From Colocasia esculenta (taxonomy: Eukaryota; Streptophyta; Magnoliopsida; Alismatales; Araceae): DNA of 64,000 nt. The stretch is taken from positions 13,806,049-13,870,048 of the forward strand of contig CM024760.1 in the NCBI GenBank assembly GCA_014218235.1. Reading direction: 5' to 3'. This document shows positions 1 through 11,295 of this stretch, one piece after another (positions within the stretch are counted from its first letter, which is position 1; every line of letters begins with the position of its first letter). Both the position numbers and the translations under genes were made by a program. Under the pieces are notes generated by a model. That model had not been told where the DNA came from. It did no database searches and saw only the letters and a program-made list of their open reading frames with translations.

Positions 1-636
1 ATAATTAAAACAAATCGTTGTAGCGCTTATTAATTTTGGCACTTAAACTGAAAACGATGTATATTGATTAAACATCGATTTTATCATTTTAGTACGCCAT
101 ATTGCATCAATGTGAGACTCAGCATTTTTCTATGAGATTGATGCGACACAGATGAAACAAAATATTCAATTTAAGTTACATCATAAATTTTATTATCACC
201 AAAATACAAGAACAAATAGAGAGTGGTTCAACACCATATAGCTGTTACTCAGGCACACTCGTTGGGACGTGGAGCTCATTAGGGCAGAGGTGCTCAAGTA
301 GGATGGGAAAGCAATTGGAGTTTAGTCCGATGAAGTGCTCACCCCCGCCCTACACATTTCAACTGTCAAGGAGGTTCTCCAACATAGAGTCCTATTTGGC
401 ATTACTGAGGGTGGTGGTCGTGGTCTCAAACACCTTCCGCTCTGGGTCTGTCATTCCTTGTCGAGGCAGAGACGAAGACCCATGCCTCATTACTGAGAAA
501 GAACATTGCAATGGCTCTGTCGACATGTGTGATGGGTGGGGAGGTGTAAAATGGTACAAACATCTTGCTCGCCGTCAACATGGCAACCAACCTTAGGGAT
601 ATAGTAACACCGATTAAGGGTTTTTAAGAATATATA
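1..636. other. AT-rich flank, no gene recognised
   Basis: I see no protein domain, RNA gene or clear repeat terminus here. A 97-codon open frame at 303-596 has no recognisable motif and sits between AT-rich stretches, so I do not call it a gene. Confidence 0.5.
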
Positions 637-648
637 GGTAGAAACCAT

Positions 649-1625
649 GGTTTTGCAAGGTGAATCGGATCAGCCCGATTCGGTCGAATCGGATCGGATC
701 AGGGGAGATCTGATCCATGATTCGGTTGATCCAATCCGATTCGCATGGGTACATACATACATACCCTTTCTCCCCCTTTCTTCTTCATACTTATTTACAT
801 GAATATCATTTAAGAAATGTAAGTTACTTACATTTACTTAAATGATATTCATGTAATAAGAAAGTACCTCCCATTTGAATCCAATAAAAATATCAAAAAA
901 ATCTTATCTCTTATCAATAGAAAGTCAACTCTCTCATCCAAGAAGAAAATTATGATTTTGGTGATTTTATCGAAATGCTAACTTTCTAATCTCTTATAAT
1001 TTGGCCTATCTAAAAATTTGATAATTCAAATAAACCATACGAAACACTAAAAATCTAAAGTCCGGTAAAAGAAGTCAAACATGCATGTGACTTCTCTAAG
1101 GGAGCCACTCTCCTACTGAAAAAAGTCAACACTTTGGTCAGTAGGAGAGTGGCTCCCTTGGAGAAGCCACATGCATATTTGACTTTTTTTACCGCACTTT
1201 AGATTTTTAGTGTTCCATATGATTTATTTAAATTTTCAAATTTTTAGATAAGCCAAATTATGAGAGATTAGAAAGTTAGCATTTCGATAAAATCACCGAA
1301 ATCACTATTTTCTTCTTGGATGGGAGAGTTTTTTTATTGGTAAGAAATATAATTTTTTTGATATTTTTATTAGATTCAAATGGGGGATACTTCCTTATTT
1401 ACATGTAATATCTTAAGTAAATGAAACTATAAATACTAACATTTAAGAAACCGTGATTCCCATGGCTAATATACACATATCTATATCTATATATATACAT
1501 ATATTATATGTGTTATATTAAATATATATATAATAATCCTATGTGAATCGGACCGATGCATGTGAATCGAATCGAATCGAATCAGGGTGAACCCGATTCG
1601 GTCTGAATCACCGCTCCAACAAACC
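649..1625. mobile_element. Candidate MITE with related terminal inverted repeats and a 12-bp flanking direct repeat
   Basis: The left end begins GGTTTTGCAAGGTGAATCGG. The reverse complement of the right end begins GGTTTGTTGGAGCGGTGATT and continues into the same CCGATTCGG-type repeats. The word GGTAGAAACCAT occurs at 637-648 and again at 1628-1639, close outside both ends, as expected of a target-site duplication. Its length (9-12 bp depending on where the ends are placed) fits a Mutator-like element better than hAT. There is no coding capacity. The interior is occupied by a separate long palindrome. The exact termini are uncertain by a few bases because the duplication and the inverted repeat share ACCATGG. 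Confidence 0.5.
810..1440. repeat. Long palindromic (fold-back) MITE inside the outer MITE
   Basis: Bases 831-1119 and 1138-1423 are near-perfect reverse complements, about 285 bp per arm, separated by an 18-bp spacer. The apex pairs GGAGCCACTCTCCTACTGA with TCAGTAGGAGAGTGGCTCC. Similarity continues more weakly outward to about 810 and 1440. The left edge has an additional small palindrome (about 790-862). No ORF is present. A transcript would form a long hairpin, which is the expected substrate for Dicer-like processing; that is inference. Confidence 0.75.
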
Positions 1626-1639
1626 ATGGTAGAAACCAT

Positions 1640-2555
1640 AAAGGTAGGGTATGAAGATAATTTTTGAATTTTTTAGGGGTATACAAGTAATTAACCCCAT
1701 TAATTTATAAGAAATAGTTATTATCTATCTATGCAACGAATTTACTAGTCATTTGTCACTGTCAGGGCCTCTTCAATATGACAGGTGGTTATTCATGAAT
1801 AACTCAAAGGAGACTTTTAATCAACCAGTGGAATGGTAATCTCTTGTTCAATATTCAAGCACAGTTGACCATTGTTAAGGAGCAACTTTGACGAATTATA
1901 AGATGTGAGAGCTTAAAGTCCTATATGATACATGTTGGGCTAAAAAAAGATATTAAAAATAATTATGCAAAGAAAATAAAAAAGAAAGGAACTCATATCC
2001 CACAATAACCTGAGAACTAGTTGGTCCTTAAGATAATATAATAAAGTGGAGGGCCATATAGTCATATGCAAGGAGAAGGTGAGGTATGCCCTTTTTTGAG
2101 TTTTTGATTTTTTATTTTATTTTAATTTTTGAACAAGGACAAACAACGAATAGCTAGCAATGATAAAACAAATTTAATACCTATAATTGTAATCACGGAG
2201 TTGTGCACCCCTCGAAACATGACAACAAATATTGCATACACTAACGGAAAAAAGAGATGTGATCGCCACCTACAGGTTGTCTACAAATCTTAGAAGTATG
2301 ACAAGACTAACCCATTAGGAAGAAGATGACTTACCGGTATTGCGTCAGGAAAGTCCGACGTGATAAGAAGCTTGTCGTGACCTCCTGATCGGACGTGATC
2401 TTGTTGTCGTGACTGTGCACTCTGTCGCCTTCTATGTAGGGAGCGAGAATGTGTGGTAGGACCTCCTTCCCTTCCTCCATCCGTCTAGAGGATAAGAGCT
2501 CATTGTCTGCTCTTCGTAAAGTACCAGCCAAAATAACAAAATAAAAGAGAGAAAC
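1640..2555. other. AT-rich spacer, nothing recognised
   Basis: No conserved domain or repeat boundary is visible. A 66-codon minus-strand frame (2331-2531) has no recognisable motif. The segment ends at the first base of the Sirevirus LTR. Confidence 0.45.
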
Positions 2556-4132
2556 TGAAGGATCGAAGATGAGATGGACAAGATCTAGAAGGGGGGGGTT
2601 GAATAGATCTAGGCCAACTATCGCGGAAGCTTAGCCAATTTAAAACAATGCAAGGAATCAGAGGCAATTTGAAAGAGCAATTTATAGATCTGATGAGTAA
2701 TTGTGTGAATTAGATGATTGAAGTGTGGAATCAAGTTGATTAAAAGTGAATTCGAAAAACCCTATGCATACATCTAGCACAATGTGAATTTAAGTCACAC
2801 AAACCACTGCACAGAGAATTTTTAGGTAGTTCGGAAATCACACCATGTGATTCCTACATCCACCCCTCACACTGTGAGGATCCACTAAACAACCGATACA
2901 CCACACACACTGGAGCCTGACAACTCCAACACAGTGTTCTACAACTCACACAACCTCTAGAGCAAGACTACTCTAGAACCTGAGCACAATTGCTCAACCA
3001 AAATTGAGTACGATGACTCAACACTGAGCACACAGGCTCACAAACCACTTGCTAGATCAAAAAACACAAAGATTCAGATCCTCTAGCAATGATCTGATCT
3101 AAAAAAGTTCATTCAAGAGGATTAATGCAATAGTTCATGCACAATCTCTAGAATGACCAAGAAGAAACAAGGGGAAATGAGGAATGGGGTGAAATGTCCT
3201 TGTTCTTCAAGAAGACTCCCTTGTAGAGGCTGAATTGTGAAGAAGCTCGATCTCTTGAAGTCCCAGGCCGATGCTCTACAACTTGGTCTTTGGGATCTTC
3301 CTTGAATTCTTCACAATTGTCTGCTTCTACTCGATCTGCATCCTTGGAAGTTGATCATATTGCTTCATCCTGGATCAGACTTCTCTTCTTGTGCTTGAAG
3401 ATGTGTGAATTGGGGTGAAGGAGCACAAAGGGAGCAAGAACAGGGAGGAGAGCTCTCTCTGCCGTCAAAAATATTTCTAGAAGGCTCTTGGAGGCTCTCT
3501 TGTAGTTGGATGGCCAATTATGAGAGTATTTATAGTCCAAAGTGTCCAAAAGTACCCTTGGGGGTCATGGGCACATGATCCAAGGCCGATCCACCAAATC
3601 CCTAGAGTGCCACATGTCCAGAAGAGACTTTAAGTCACAAAGTTTCCGGAGTGTGTCGACCTGCCCATGGGGTGTGTCGACACACTGTCACAGACTGGCA
3701 AAACAGCTTCTCTAGGAAGGGTCTCTAGTGTCGACACTACATCATCTAGTGTCGACACACTGTAGACAATCCTCAAAACAGGCCTTCTGGGAACTGCCTC
3801 TAGTGTCGACCTGACTTGGTCTAGTGTCGACACTACTTCACCATTTCTACAACATTCTGCCTTTTCTTTGAAGCATTGTGTCGACGCCAGTAGTAGGTGT
3901 GTCGACACTACCTTTGCAAGAAATGTTTTTCCCTGAGAAAGAAACACATAAATCATTAGTCCAATCTATTATCATGAATATAAATGATAAATGTGTTTGG
4001 AAACATGATTTTTGAATATTGTTATTTCATGTGTGATGTATTTCACATGTTTCAATTATTGTGCATCAAAAACACAACTTGTCATCATCAAAATATGAGG
4101 GGAAATGAATTATATTCACACTCAACCCAACA
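2556..4132 (-). repeat. 3' LTR of the Sirevirus (1577 bp)
   Basis: In plus orientation it starts TGAAGGATCGAAG and ends CTCAACCCAACA, giving TG...CA ends. It aligns along its length with 13684-15097, with scattered small indels. It is immediately followed by a reverse-complemented polypurine tract. Confidence 0.88.
3653..3906. promoter_or_regulatory. Cluster of eight GTGTCGAC motifs in the Sirevirus LTR
   Basis: GTGTCGAC starts at 3653, 3674, 3728, 3749, 3803, 3824, 3878 and 3899, several of them extended to the palindrome TGTCGACA. Adjacent pairs are 21 bp apart in all four cases (3653/3674, 3728/3749, 3803/3824, 3878/3899), and pair starts are 75 bp apart, so this is a regular higher-order array. 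The same array is found in the other LTR near 14773-15026, with one copy mutated. A regulatory role is inference. Confidence 0.7.
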
Positions 4133-4150
4133 ATCTCCCCCTTTTTGATG
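4133..4150 (-). promoter_or_regulatory. Polypurine tract of the Sirevirus
   Basis: The reverse complement reads as an A/G-rich tract with AAAAAGGGGGAGA, ending directly at the TGTTGGG start of the 3' LTR. This is the primer for plus-strand DNA synthesis. Confidence 0.8.
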
Positions 4151-4603
4151 ATGGCAACATTAAACTCATATGAAAACTTGAAGTTTCGATGAAATGTGAT
4201 TTTAAGCTTTTTTGTTTATTCAACACTCAATTTGAAAAACACTGATTGACAATGAGCTATGTTTCAATTCTTTTTATTCACAATTGTCAAAAACCATTGA
4301 ACATATTTTAGTACATTTGAAATTTTGCACACATAAGAAGCACAATGTTACCAATAATGTACTCTTGTCACAAATGGCCAAGCAGCTTGACAATCATCCA
4401 TTCATTCACATTCATTGACATTAATTCAAAATTTTCAATCACATTCAAGACAAAAGTGTTTCTTTTCATTTTAGCCAAACAAGTGTCACTTTTCATTTAC
4501 AAAGATGTGTTCATTACAATCTTTCAAAACCAGAAACATTCCAAAAGACTTTCTTTCTTTCTTGTTATCTTCTCCCCCTTTGACATCATCAAAAGAAAGT
4601 ACA

Positions 4604-6561
4604 TTAGGAAGGAGGAGGAGGAGGAACGGGAAGGAGAATGGATTCTATTGACTTAAGTCTTGACTCCATGGCATGAAGGTTGGAGTTGAGTTGCTTCTGC
4701 ATGGTTGAAAGCCGTGTATGAACAATCTCTTCTAGCCTTTGACTATTGTAAGACATAGTGTACTCAATAGCAGACAAGTCAACTGAAGATGGCTGAACAC
4801 TAGAAGAGGAACTACCAAGTCCATGCTTGTTGATGTTCTTTAGCTCCTTCTTGAGGGCAGACATCTCACTATCAATGTGAGCAGATAGATTTTTCATGCT
4901 TTCTAAATCATCTACTAGATGAGCAAAAGACAGCCTTGTCTTGGAAATCTGATTAACTGCTTCTTGGCTGTTGAACAAGGATGTCTGGGAATTTGCCAAA
5001 ATTCCCTCAAGAACTTTTTCCAAAGTCGCTTGATGCTCCTTCAGCTCAATGGATGCATCAGCCAAGGTTCCAATCAGTCTATTGAACCTTTGAGTGGCAT
5101 GGTCTGATGCTTCTTTCTACTTTATGAACTGAGCATTCATGGTATTCTCTAACCTTTGTACCTTCAAGTCAAAACTCTCTGACATTTTCTGGATGGAAGT
5201 AGTGAAGGCATTAAACTTGTCATTCAGAAATGAATAAAGCTCTGGTGGAACAGAAGGTCCACCAAAGGCAGAAGAGGTTTGAGCTGGAGCTTGAGCTTGT
5301 GAAAAATCTATTGAATGATGAATAGGTGAAGAGGTTTGAAATGGAGGAGTGAGAGGTGCATCCTGAGGTAATTGGCTGTCATTTCCAAGTGGAGGCTGAT
5401 CCTCAGGAGCAAGAGGCTGGTTCTCACGAATTTGAGGCTGGTCCTCATGAACTGGAGACTGGTCCTCATGAACTGGAGGCTGGTCCTCAGGTGCTACTGG
5501 TGCCTCAACAACTGGCCCTCTTCTTACTTGGTCACCCTCAAGCCTGAATCCCATGAATTTTTGTAAATGCTTGAAGCAATATATGTTAGACTTGGGGATT
5601 GACTGAGACTTTTCATTTTCAAGAGACACACCAAAGTGCTCAAAAACGGGTGTGAGATGAGCTGCATATGGAAGAGATCTATGGAGATCTTTCCTAGTGG
5701 TCTCAGAGATTATCTGGTACATAATCACATGGATGTTTATCTTGATGTTCTTCTTCATGCAATAAATCATAAATCTCTGAATGTCCGTGAGTCGATCCCT
5801 GCCACCACCCTGGGGTGTGATGATGGTGGTGAGGATGTGGTGAATAATTCTCAACACTGGTGGAAAGGTGTTTGTGTTGAACTTTGTGACGTGGGTTTGT
5901 CTAGGGTCAGACTCATCAGATGGAAAACCAGTCAAAATAGAGTAGGCTTCATGGAGATCAAATTCGAAATTATGATAATCTGTGCCTTCAGCAGGAGCTT
6001 TGAATAGAGTTGCAGCCAATGCAATGGGCATGTCTATCTCAACACCTTTAACCTCAGACTTGTACCCCTCATCAGTGCATTCCAAATTCAAATAGAACTC
6101 TTGGACAAGTCTGGGGTAATTGTTCCAAACTGTGATATGAAAGGCAGCCAAGACTGAAAATTGAAGAATTCTAGAATTTCTGGAAAAGCAGCAACCAACT
6201 CATTATCTGCCAAGTCTACAGCCCTAGGTTTCAGGATAGTTTTCCCTTCACTGACTGACTTGGAAGGGGTAGCCTCAGAAGGCTGGGAAGACCCAGAAGA
6301 TGAAGAGGACTATTCCTCAGAAGCTTCAGAAGAAGAAACCAAAATTCTCTATCTAGGGTTTGCAGACCCCCTGCCTCTAACGGAAGAGGGTGCCCTACCT
6401 CTTTTGGATGGAGTGGGAGATGCAGATGAAGGCCCTGGCTGCACAGCAGGGTCAAACCGACGTTTGCTTCTCCTCTCGATTGGCGGTTGTGCTTCCACAG
6501 AGATGGGCCTGGCGGTTCCCCTGGACCTTGCTCCACGGCGAGGGACTTGCTTGGGGGCCAT
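4604..6561 (-). pseudogene. Env-like / plant-transposon-type protein of a Sirevirus, broken
   Basis: Reading from 6561, a basic Pro/Arg/Ser-rich start (MAPKQVPRRGARSRG) leads through a Ser-rich region with a stop near 6310 and a frameshift near 6140. After that comes one long frame from 6151 to 4604, interrupted only by an in-frame TAG at 5117-5119. The 6151-5117 part has a roughly 210-residue globular domain resembling the putative plant transposon protein domain. It is followed by a tandem Glu-Asp-Gln-Pro-Pro repeat (about 5390-5500) and a Gln/Ala/Pro-rich stretch. The last part (5116-4604) is heptad-rich and coiled-coil-like, ending in a run of prolines. Sireviruses carry a frame of this kind after pol; its role is not established. 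The position after RNase H and before the PPT supports the call. No signal peptide or convincing transmembrane segment is seen in these frames. Confidence 0.65.
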
Positions 6562-8283
6562 GGAAGCAAGAGGGAGTGGAAGAGAAGAGGATGGAGAAGA
6601 AGGAATGAAGGGAAGAAGGACAAAGATGGTTGGAGGAGGGAAGAAGGTGGAGTGGCTGCCATTTTCAAAGGTGGAAGGCGGCCATGGGGTCGACCTTGCA
6701 TATAAAAGGGGTTTTGGAGGTGCAATGCCCCGCAGGAACAAGAAGACCCTAACCGGCGCCCAAGACCTGAATCACCTAAACAGGGGTATGTGTTGACACT
6801 AGAAGAGGTTAGTGTCGACCTGGGCTGGACTGTGTCGACACTAGATGGAAGTAGTGTCGACCTGGCCTGAAGAAACTTTGAGTATTTGAGCATGGAAAAA
6901 ATTTGTGAGATTTGGGATATCTTTAATATGATTAAAGATGGATGGAATTAGCTTTTCAAGGATTTTTAAGAGTCCAAAGAATTCAGCTGTCATAATTCTT
7001 GCAAAAATGTAATAAACTTCAATATTACTCAACAACTAGCAAGATATATTCATTAAATGATTTGAACCAATAAAATGATAGTTTGAGGGATATATGACAT
7101 CCAACAATCAATACAGACTACCATAGTCTCCAAATCCAAAGAAATGAAAATATCTTTTTAGATTGAGATCAAGTGTGATGAAGATAAACACCTTTAAAAC
7201 AAATTGATGCTAGACAGAGATGGTCATTTTAGGCAATTCTCCTTGGATAGTTTTGTGTTTTTAATCAAACTATCAAATGTAGTAAATCTTGTTCACTCAA
7301 GAACTAATGCTTTTTACACACCATAGTTCCTGGATACTAAGGATTTACTCATTATCTAGTTTTAAAGGGGGAAATGACAACCTTTTACATGGAAATATAC
7401 GTTTATCAGACACCAATATTTCCAGTTACTCAGTCACCATAAAAAAATATAGAGCATTTTTTTTTAATTCTTGATTTTGAACCCCTTTGAACAGAGATAG
7501 CAAAAATACCTCATGACATACATGGCACTTCATTCATTGTGAAGGTTTGTAGTTTCTCAGTATTTGTGCCATTGCTCTGTTGAATATCAAGTGTTAGGAG
7601 AATTTTATAAACTTGAAACCATTTCTCACATCAGTTGCAAAAAAAATGTTTAACTTCAATGCACACATTATCCTTCAGTCTGTGAAAGAGATTTGAATTT
7701 CTGTAGTCTTGAAGAGTATAGTTGAGAGTTGATTGTGAAAACATGTAATAGATCACTCAAAAAATCATTTTGAGGTTCTAGACAACTCAATGAGGACATT
7801 ATGCAAGGAAGTTGATGTAATTCAAGAAGAGTTTTGAATTTCGTAAAAGAAATGAGTTATGAATTCTCTAGCTCCCCCTGAGATGATGATTCCAACCACT
7901 TTTCATCAAAATAAAGATATGCAAGTATTTTGAAAACAGAAATGATTCTCTTTGAACAACAAAGCTCCCCCTCAATAATTGCATATTCATTTCTTGGTAC
8001 TTGGCGGAGATATATACTCTCGCATAGTGAAAGTGTCCAGACAAGCAGAACTTGTCCTTCTTCAAATCACCATTTGATATACCAAGAAGTTCAACACAAT
8101 GTGAGTTGAAGAATTCATTGTCAAAAAGAAATAGAATTTGAATAATGAGAGATGTGAACAATATGAATCAAGGAAGCAAAGAAGAATGATGAAACAATGA
8201 CTCCCCCTCAGAATATACCTAAACACTCAACCCAAAAGAGAGAGATCAAGAAGATGGACATTTGCAAAGACCAAGTTCTCTTC
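6562..8283 (-). other. Non-coding spacer between env-like ORF and RNase H, with PPT-like repeats
   Basis: No domain is visible. The minus strand carries AGGGGGAG words near 7870, 7967 and 8203 (another lies near 4573), all similar to the true PPT. A small TGTCGAC cluster lies at about 6788-6862. A purine-rich copy next to RNase H and others nearby match the multiple-PPT arrangement known in Sireviruses. Confidence 0.55.
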
Positions 8284-8901
8284 TCAAGGATGAAAATCTA
8301 CTATCAGAAGAGGTTTGGTGAAGATGTCGGCAATTTCTTTTTCAGTTTTAATGAAGTGGAGTTCAAAGGATTTCTTTGCTACCTCATCCCTCAAGAAATG
8401 ATGCCTAATTTCAATATGTTTTGTTCTGGAATGCTGAATTGGATTTTTAGACAGATTTATGGCACTTGTGTTGTCACAAAAAATGGGAACGCAACCTAAC
8501 TCTTGGTTGTAATCGAGAAGTTGATGTTTCACCTAAAGAATTTGAGTGTCACATCTACCAGATGCAACATACTCAGCCTCTGCAGTTGACAGAGCAACTG
8601 AATGTTGCTTTTTAGAAGCCCAAGAGATTAGGCACCCACCTAAGTACAAACACAAGCCACTTGTACTTTTTCTATCTAATTTACACCCAGCATAATCAGC
8701 ATCACAATAGGCAATCAAGTCTAACTTGCAACTAGCAGGATACCAAATTCCAAGATCACATGTTCCAACAAGATACTTGAAAATTCTTTTAACAACTAAC
8801 ATGTGACTTTCTTTAGGATTAGATTGAAATCTAGCACATAAACACACATCCAACTGAATATCAGATCTAGAAGTGGTTAGGTAGAGTAGAGAACCAATCA
8901 T
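8284..8901 (-). pseudogene. RNase H of the Sirevirus, one in-frame stop
   Basis: The frame begins with the copia signature GSLLYLTTSRSDIQ and continues through YCDADYAGCKLDRKSTSG, with the first catalytic aspartate in YCDADYAG. ALSTAEAEYVA follows with the catalytic glutamate. A TAG at 8533-8535 stands where the family has a tryptophan codon. After it the same frame continues with FCDNTSAINLSKNP and HIEIRHHFLRDEV to the terminal IADIFTKPL motif. The length and motif order fit a full copia RNase H. The enzyme degrades the RNA strand during reverse transcription. Confidence 0.85.
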
Positions 8902-9600
8902 ACCTCTGTATGTCTTTGGGTCTACTGACTTACCAATTGAATGCTTGAGGTTCTGGAAGTCAAACCGTTTTAGAAGTTCCTTGACATATTTTGTTTGACT
9001 TATGAAGATCCCCTCACTGGTTTGGTTACCTGCAATCCCAAGAAAATTTGTAAATCTCCCATCAAGCTCATTTCAAATTCATTTTTCATTTGATTTGCAA
9101 ATTCATTGCACAGGCTCTTATTGGTTGATCCAAATATTATGTCATCAACATAAATTTGGACTGCAATTATTTGATTTTTGACAGTTTTTGTGAACAGGTT
9201 TGATCAACATTATCTCTAGAGTATCCTTTGTCAAGCAAAAAAGAACTCAAACGGTCATACCAAGCTCTTGGAGCTTGTTCGAGACCATAGAGAGCCTTAT
9301 GAAGCTTAAAAACATGATTAGGATGTTTTTCATTTTCAAAGCTCGGAGGTTGTTCAACAAAAATATTTTCTTTTATATAACCATTCAGAAAGGCACTTTT
9401 GACATCCATTTGATAAACTTTAAATTTCATGGAAGATGAAAAAGTAAGGAAAATTCTTACAGCTTCTAGTCTAGTTACAGGGGCATATGACTCTTCAAAA
9501 TCAATTCCAAATTCTTGGTTGTACCCCTTTGCAACTAGCCTAGCTTTATTCCTAATGACTTGACCATTTTCATTCAATTTATTTCTGAAAACCCATCTAG
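8902..9600 (-). pseudogene. Reverse transcriptase of the Sirevirus, frameshifted
   Basis: The frame 9577-9167 starts NKARLVAKGYNQEFGIDFEE and contains APVTRLEAVRIFL and VYQMDVKSAFLNG, with the first catalytic aspartate in the latter. VFKLHKALYGLEQAPRAWYD follows. The catalytic YVDD motif lies in another frame at about 9138-9165, so a frameshift sits near 9180-9195. Downstream sequence corresponds to the RT C-terminal part but lacks one open frame. It is a Ty1/copia RT by its motifs. Confidence 0.82.
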
Positions 9601-9750
9601 TGCCAATGACTGATTGGTCACTAGGTCTAGGTACTAATTCACATACTTGATTTCATTCAAATTGATGAAGTTCATCATGCATTGCATTGATCCAATCAGA
9701 ACTCATTAGAGCTTCATCAATTGATTTTGGTTCAACTTGGAAAATTAGAG

Positions 9751-10128
9751 CTAGTGGGTCTTCATCAATTGCATTAGGAATGATGATCTAGTTCTTATCC
9801 TATCATTTACATTGCCAACTACATTTTCCAATGGGTGATCTCTCAAAAATCTATGTTCAGAAGTTACCTGTTGAGATGCACTTAAGTCTGGAACAACATT
9901 ACCTGATCCACTTGGAGTAGGTGAATGAATGTTCAAGTTCTCACCAAGGTCTTCAATTTCCTCAACGGTCGGTGAAGAATCCACAATAAAATCATCCTCT
10001 TCATTATCTTGACTGTCCCTGCAAGATTTAGAACCATGAGTTGAAAAGGAATTTTCATTAAAAATAACAAGTGGAGACTCTTCAACAGTTTTATTCTTGA
10101 GAGAATAAACTCTAAAAGCTCTTGACAC
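9751..10128 (-). pseudogene. Integrase C-terminus to RT linker of the Sirevirus
   Basis: The frame opens with SRAFRVYSLKNKTVEES, typical of the end of copia integrase. A Ser/Glu/Asp-rich variable linker follows, and then HPLENVVGNVNDRIRTRSS, the conserved block just before RT. Upstream and downstream joins need frameshifts. Confidence 0.65.
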
Positions 10129-10257
10129 TTCAGAATACCAAGAAAGATGGCTTCCTGACTTTTAGCATCAAACTTGTCAAGATTTTCTTTGTTATTGTTA
10201 TGAACAAAGTATTTACACCCAATATTTTGAAATAGGAGATTGTTGGCTTTTTGTTTT

Positions 10258-10972
10258 TCAATAATTTCTGATTTTTGGTCTGATCAATGCTCTATTGAGA
10301 ATGTGATTTGTTGTATTCACAGCTTCAGCCCAGAAGGATTTGGGCAAATTGCTTTCTAAGAGCATGGATCTAGCCATTTCCACAAGAGTTCTATTCTTTC
10401 TTTCCACAACTCCATTTTGTTCTGGAGTTCTTGGTGAAGAAAACTTGTGAAATATGTGAAGATCAGCACATAAATCAAAAAATGATTTGTTTTCAAACTC
10501 ACCCCCATGATCAGTCAAAATGTTTTTGATTTTATGTGGAAACTTGTTAAGACAGTGGTATAGAAATTCCTGAACTCAAGGCAAGCATCACTTTTGTGGG
10601 ACAGAAAAATAACCCATGTAAATCTGGTAAAATCATCAATGATTACAAACCCATATCTTTTGCCACTTAGACTTAGAATTCTTGTTGGGCCAAGAGGTCC
10701 ATGTGAAGTAATTCTAGTGGCCTAGATGTGAGTACATCATTGAAGGTTTTAAAAGATTTTCTGGTTTGTTTTCCTTGGGCACAAATCCCACAAACTTGAT
10801 TTTCTACATTAGGAAAGGATTCAGGAAGACCTTTAACCAAATTCAGCCTTAACAGTTTATTTATTGTTCTGAAACTTGCATGACCAAGTCTTTTGTGCCA
10901 AGTCCATGCAATTTCATTCTTATTTGCTACAAGATAAATATTTTCAGAAAAAAATTTATCAAGGTTGATCAT
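10258..10972 (-). pseudogene. GAG-pre-integrase zinc domain and integrase core of the Sirevirus
   Basis: The frame 10972-10673 contains WHKRLGHAS followed by CGICAQGKQTRKSF, the His-His-Cys-Cys zinc-binding module, then PLELLHMDLL leading into the catalytic core. The frame 10518-10258 contains TDHGGEFEN with a catalytic aspartate and SPRTPEQNGVVERKNRTL with the catalytic glutamate, then SFWAEAVNTTNHILNR. The two frames are separated by a frameshifted interval (about 10519-10672). This enzyme inserts the cDNA into the host genome. Confidence 0.85.
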
Positions 10973-11235
10973 GTAAACATTGTTTTCCCTCTTTCCAAAG
11001 AATTTATTTTATCAGTTGATGAGTCAATTATCTTGCAAAAATCAGATTCAAACACAACTTTGTGACCTTGTCACATAGTTGGCTAATGCTCAGCAAATTG
11101 TAATTTAAACCATCAACTAACAAAACATTATCAACTGAGTTTGAGGAAGATTGACCAACCTTTCCAGATCCAATTATTTTTCCTTTTTTTTTACCTCCAA
11201 AAGTAACAGAACCTCCTCCTTCTCAATCAAATGAA

Positions 11236-11295
11236 AATTTAACTTTGTCTCCAGTCATGTGTCGTGAACACCCACTATCAAGGAACTACACATTT
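11236..11295 (-). pseudogene. Aspartic protease active-site segment of the Sirevirus
   Basis: The minus strand encodes FLDSGCSRHMTGDK, the Asp-Ser-Gly active-site motif of copia proteases. An in-frame stop lies directly before it. The rest of the protease is not in one frame. Confidence 0.7.

Noticed and set aside
303..596. 97-codon plus-strand ORF
   Set aside because: No recognisable domain, no neighbouring gene structure; consistent with a chance frame.
3653..3906. CRISPR-like array
   Set aside because: The repeats are only 8 bp, lie in a retrotransposon LTR and the DNA is plant nuclear.
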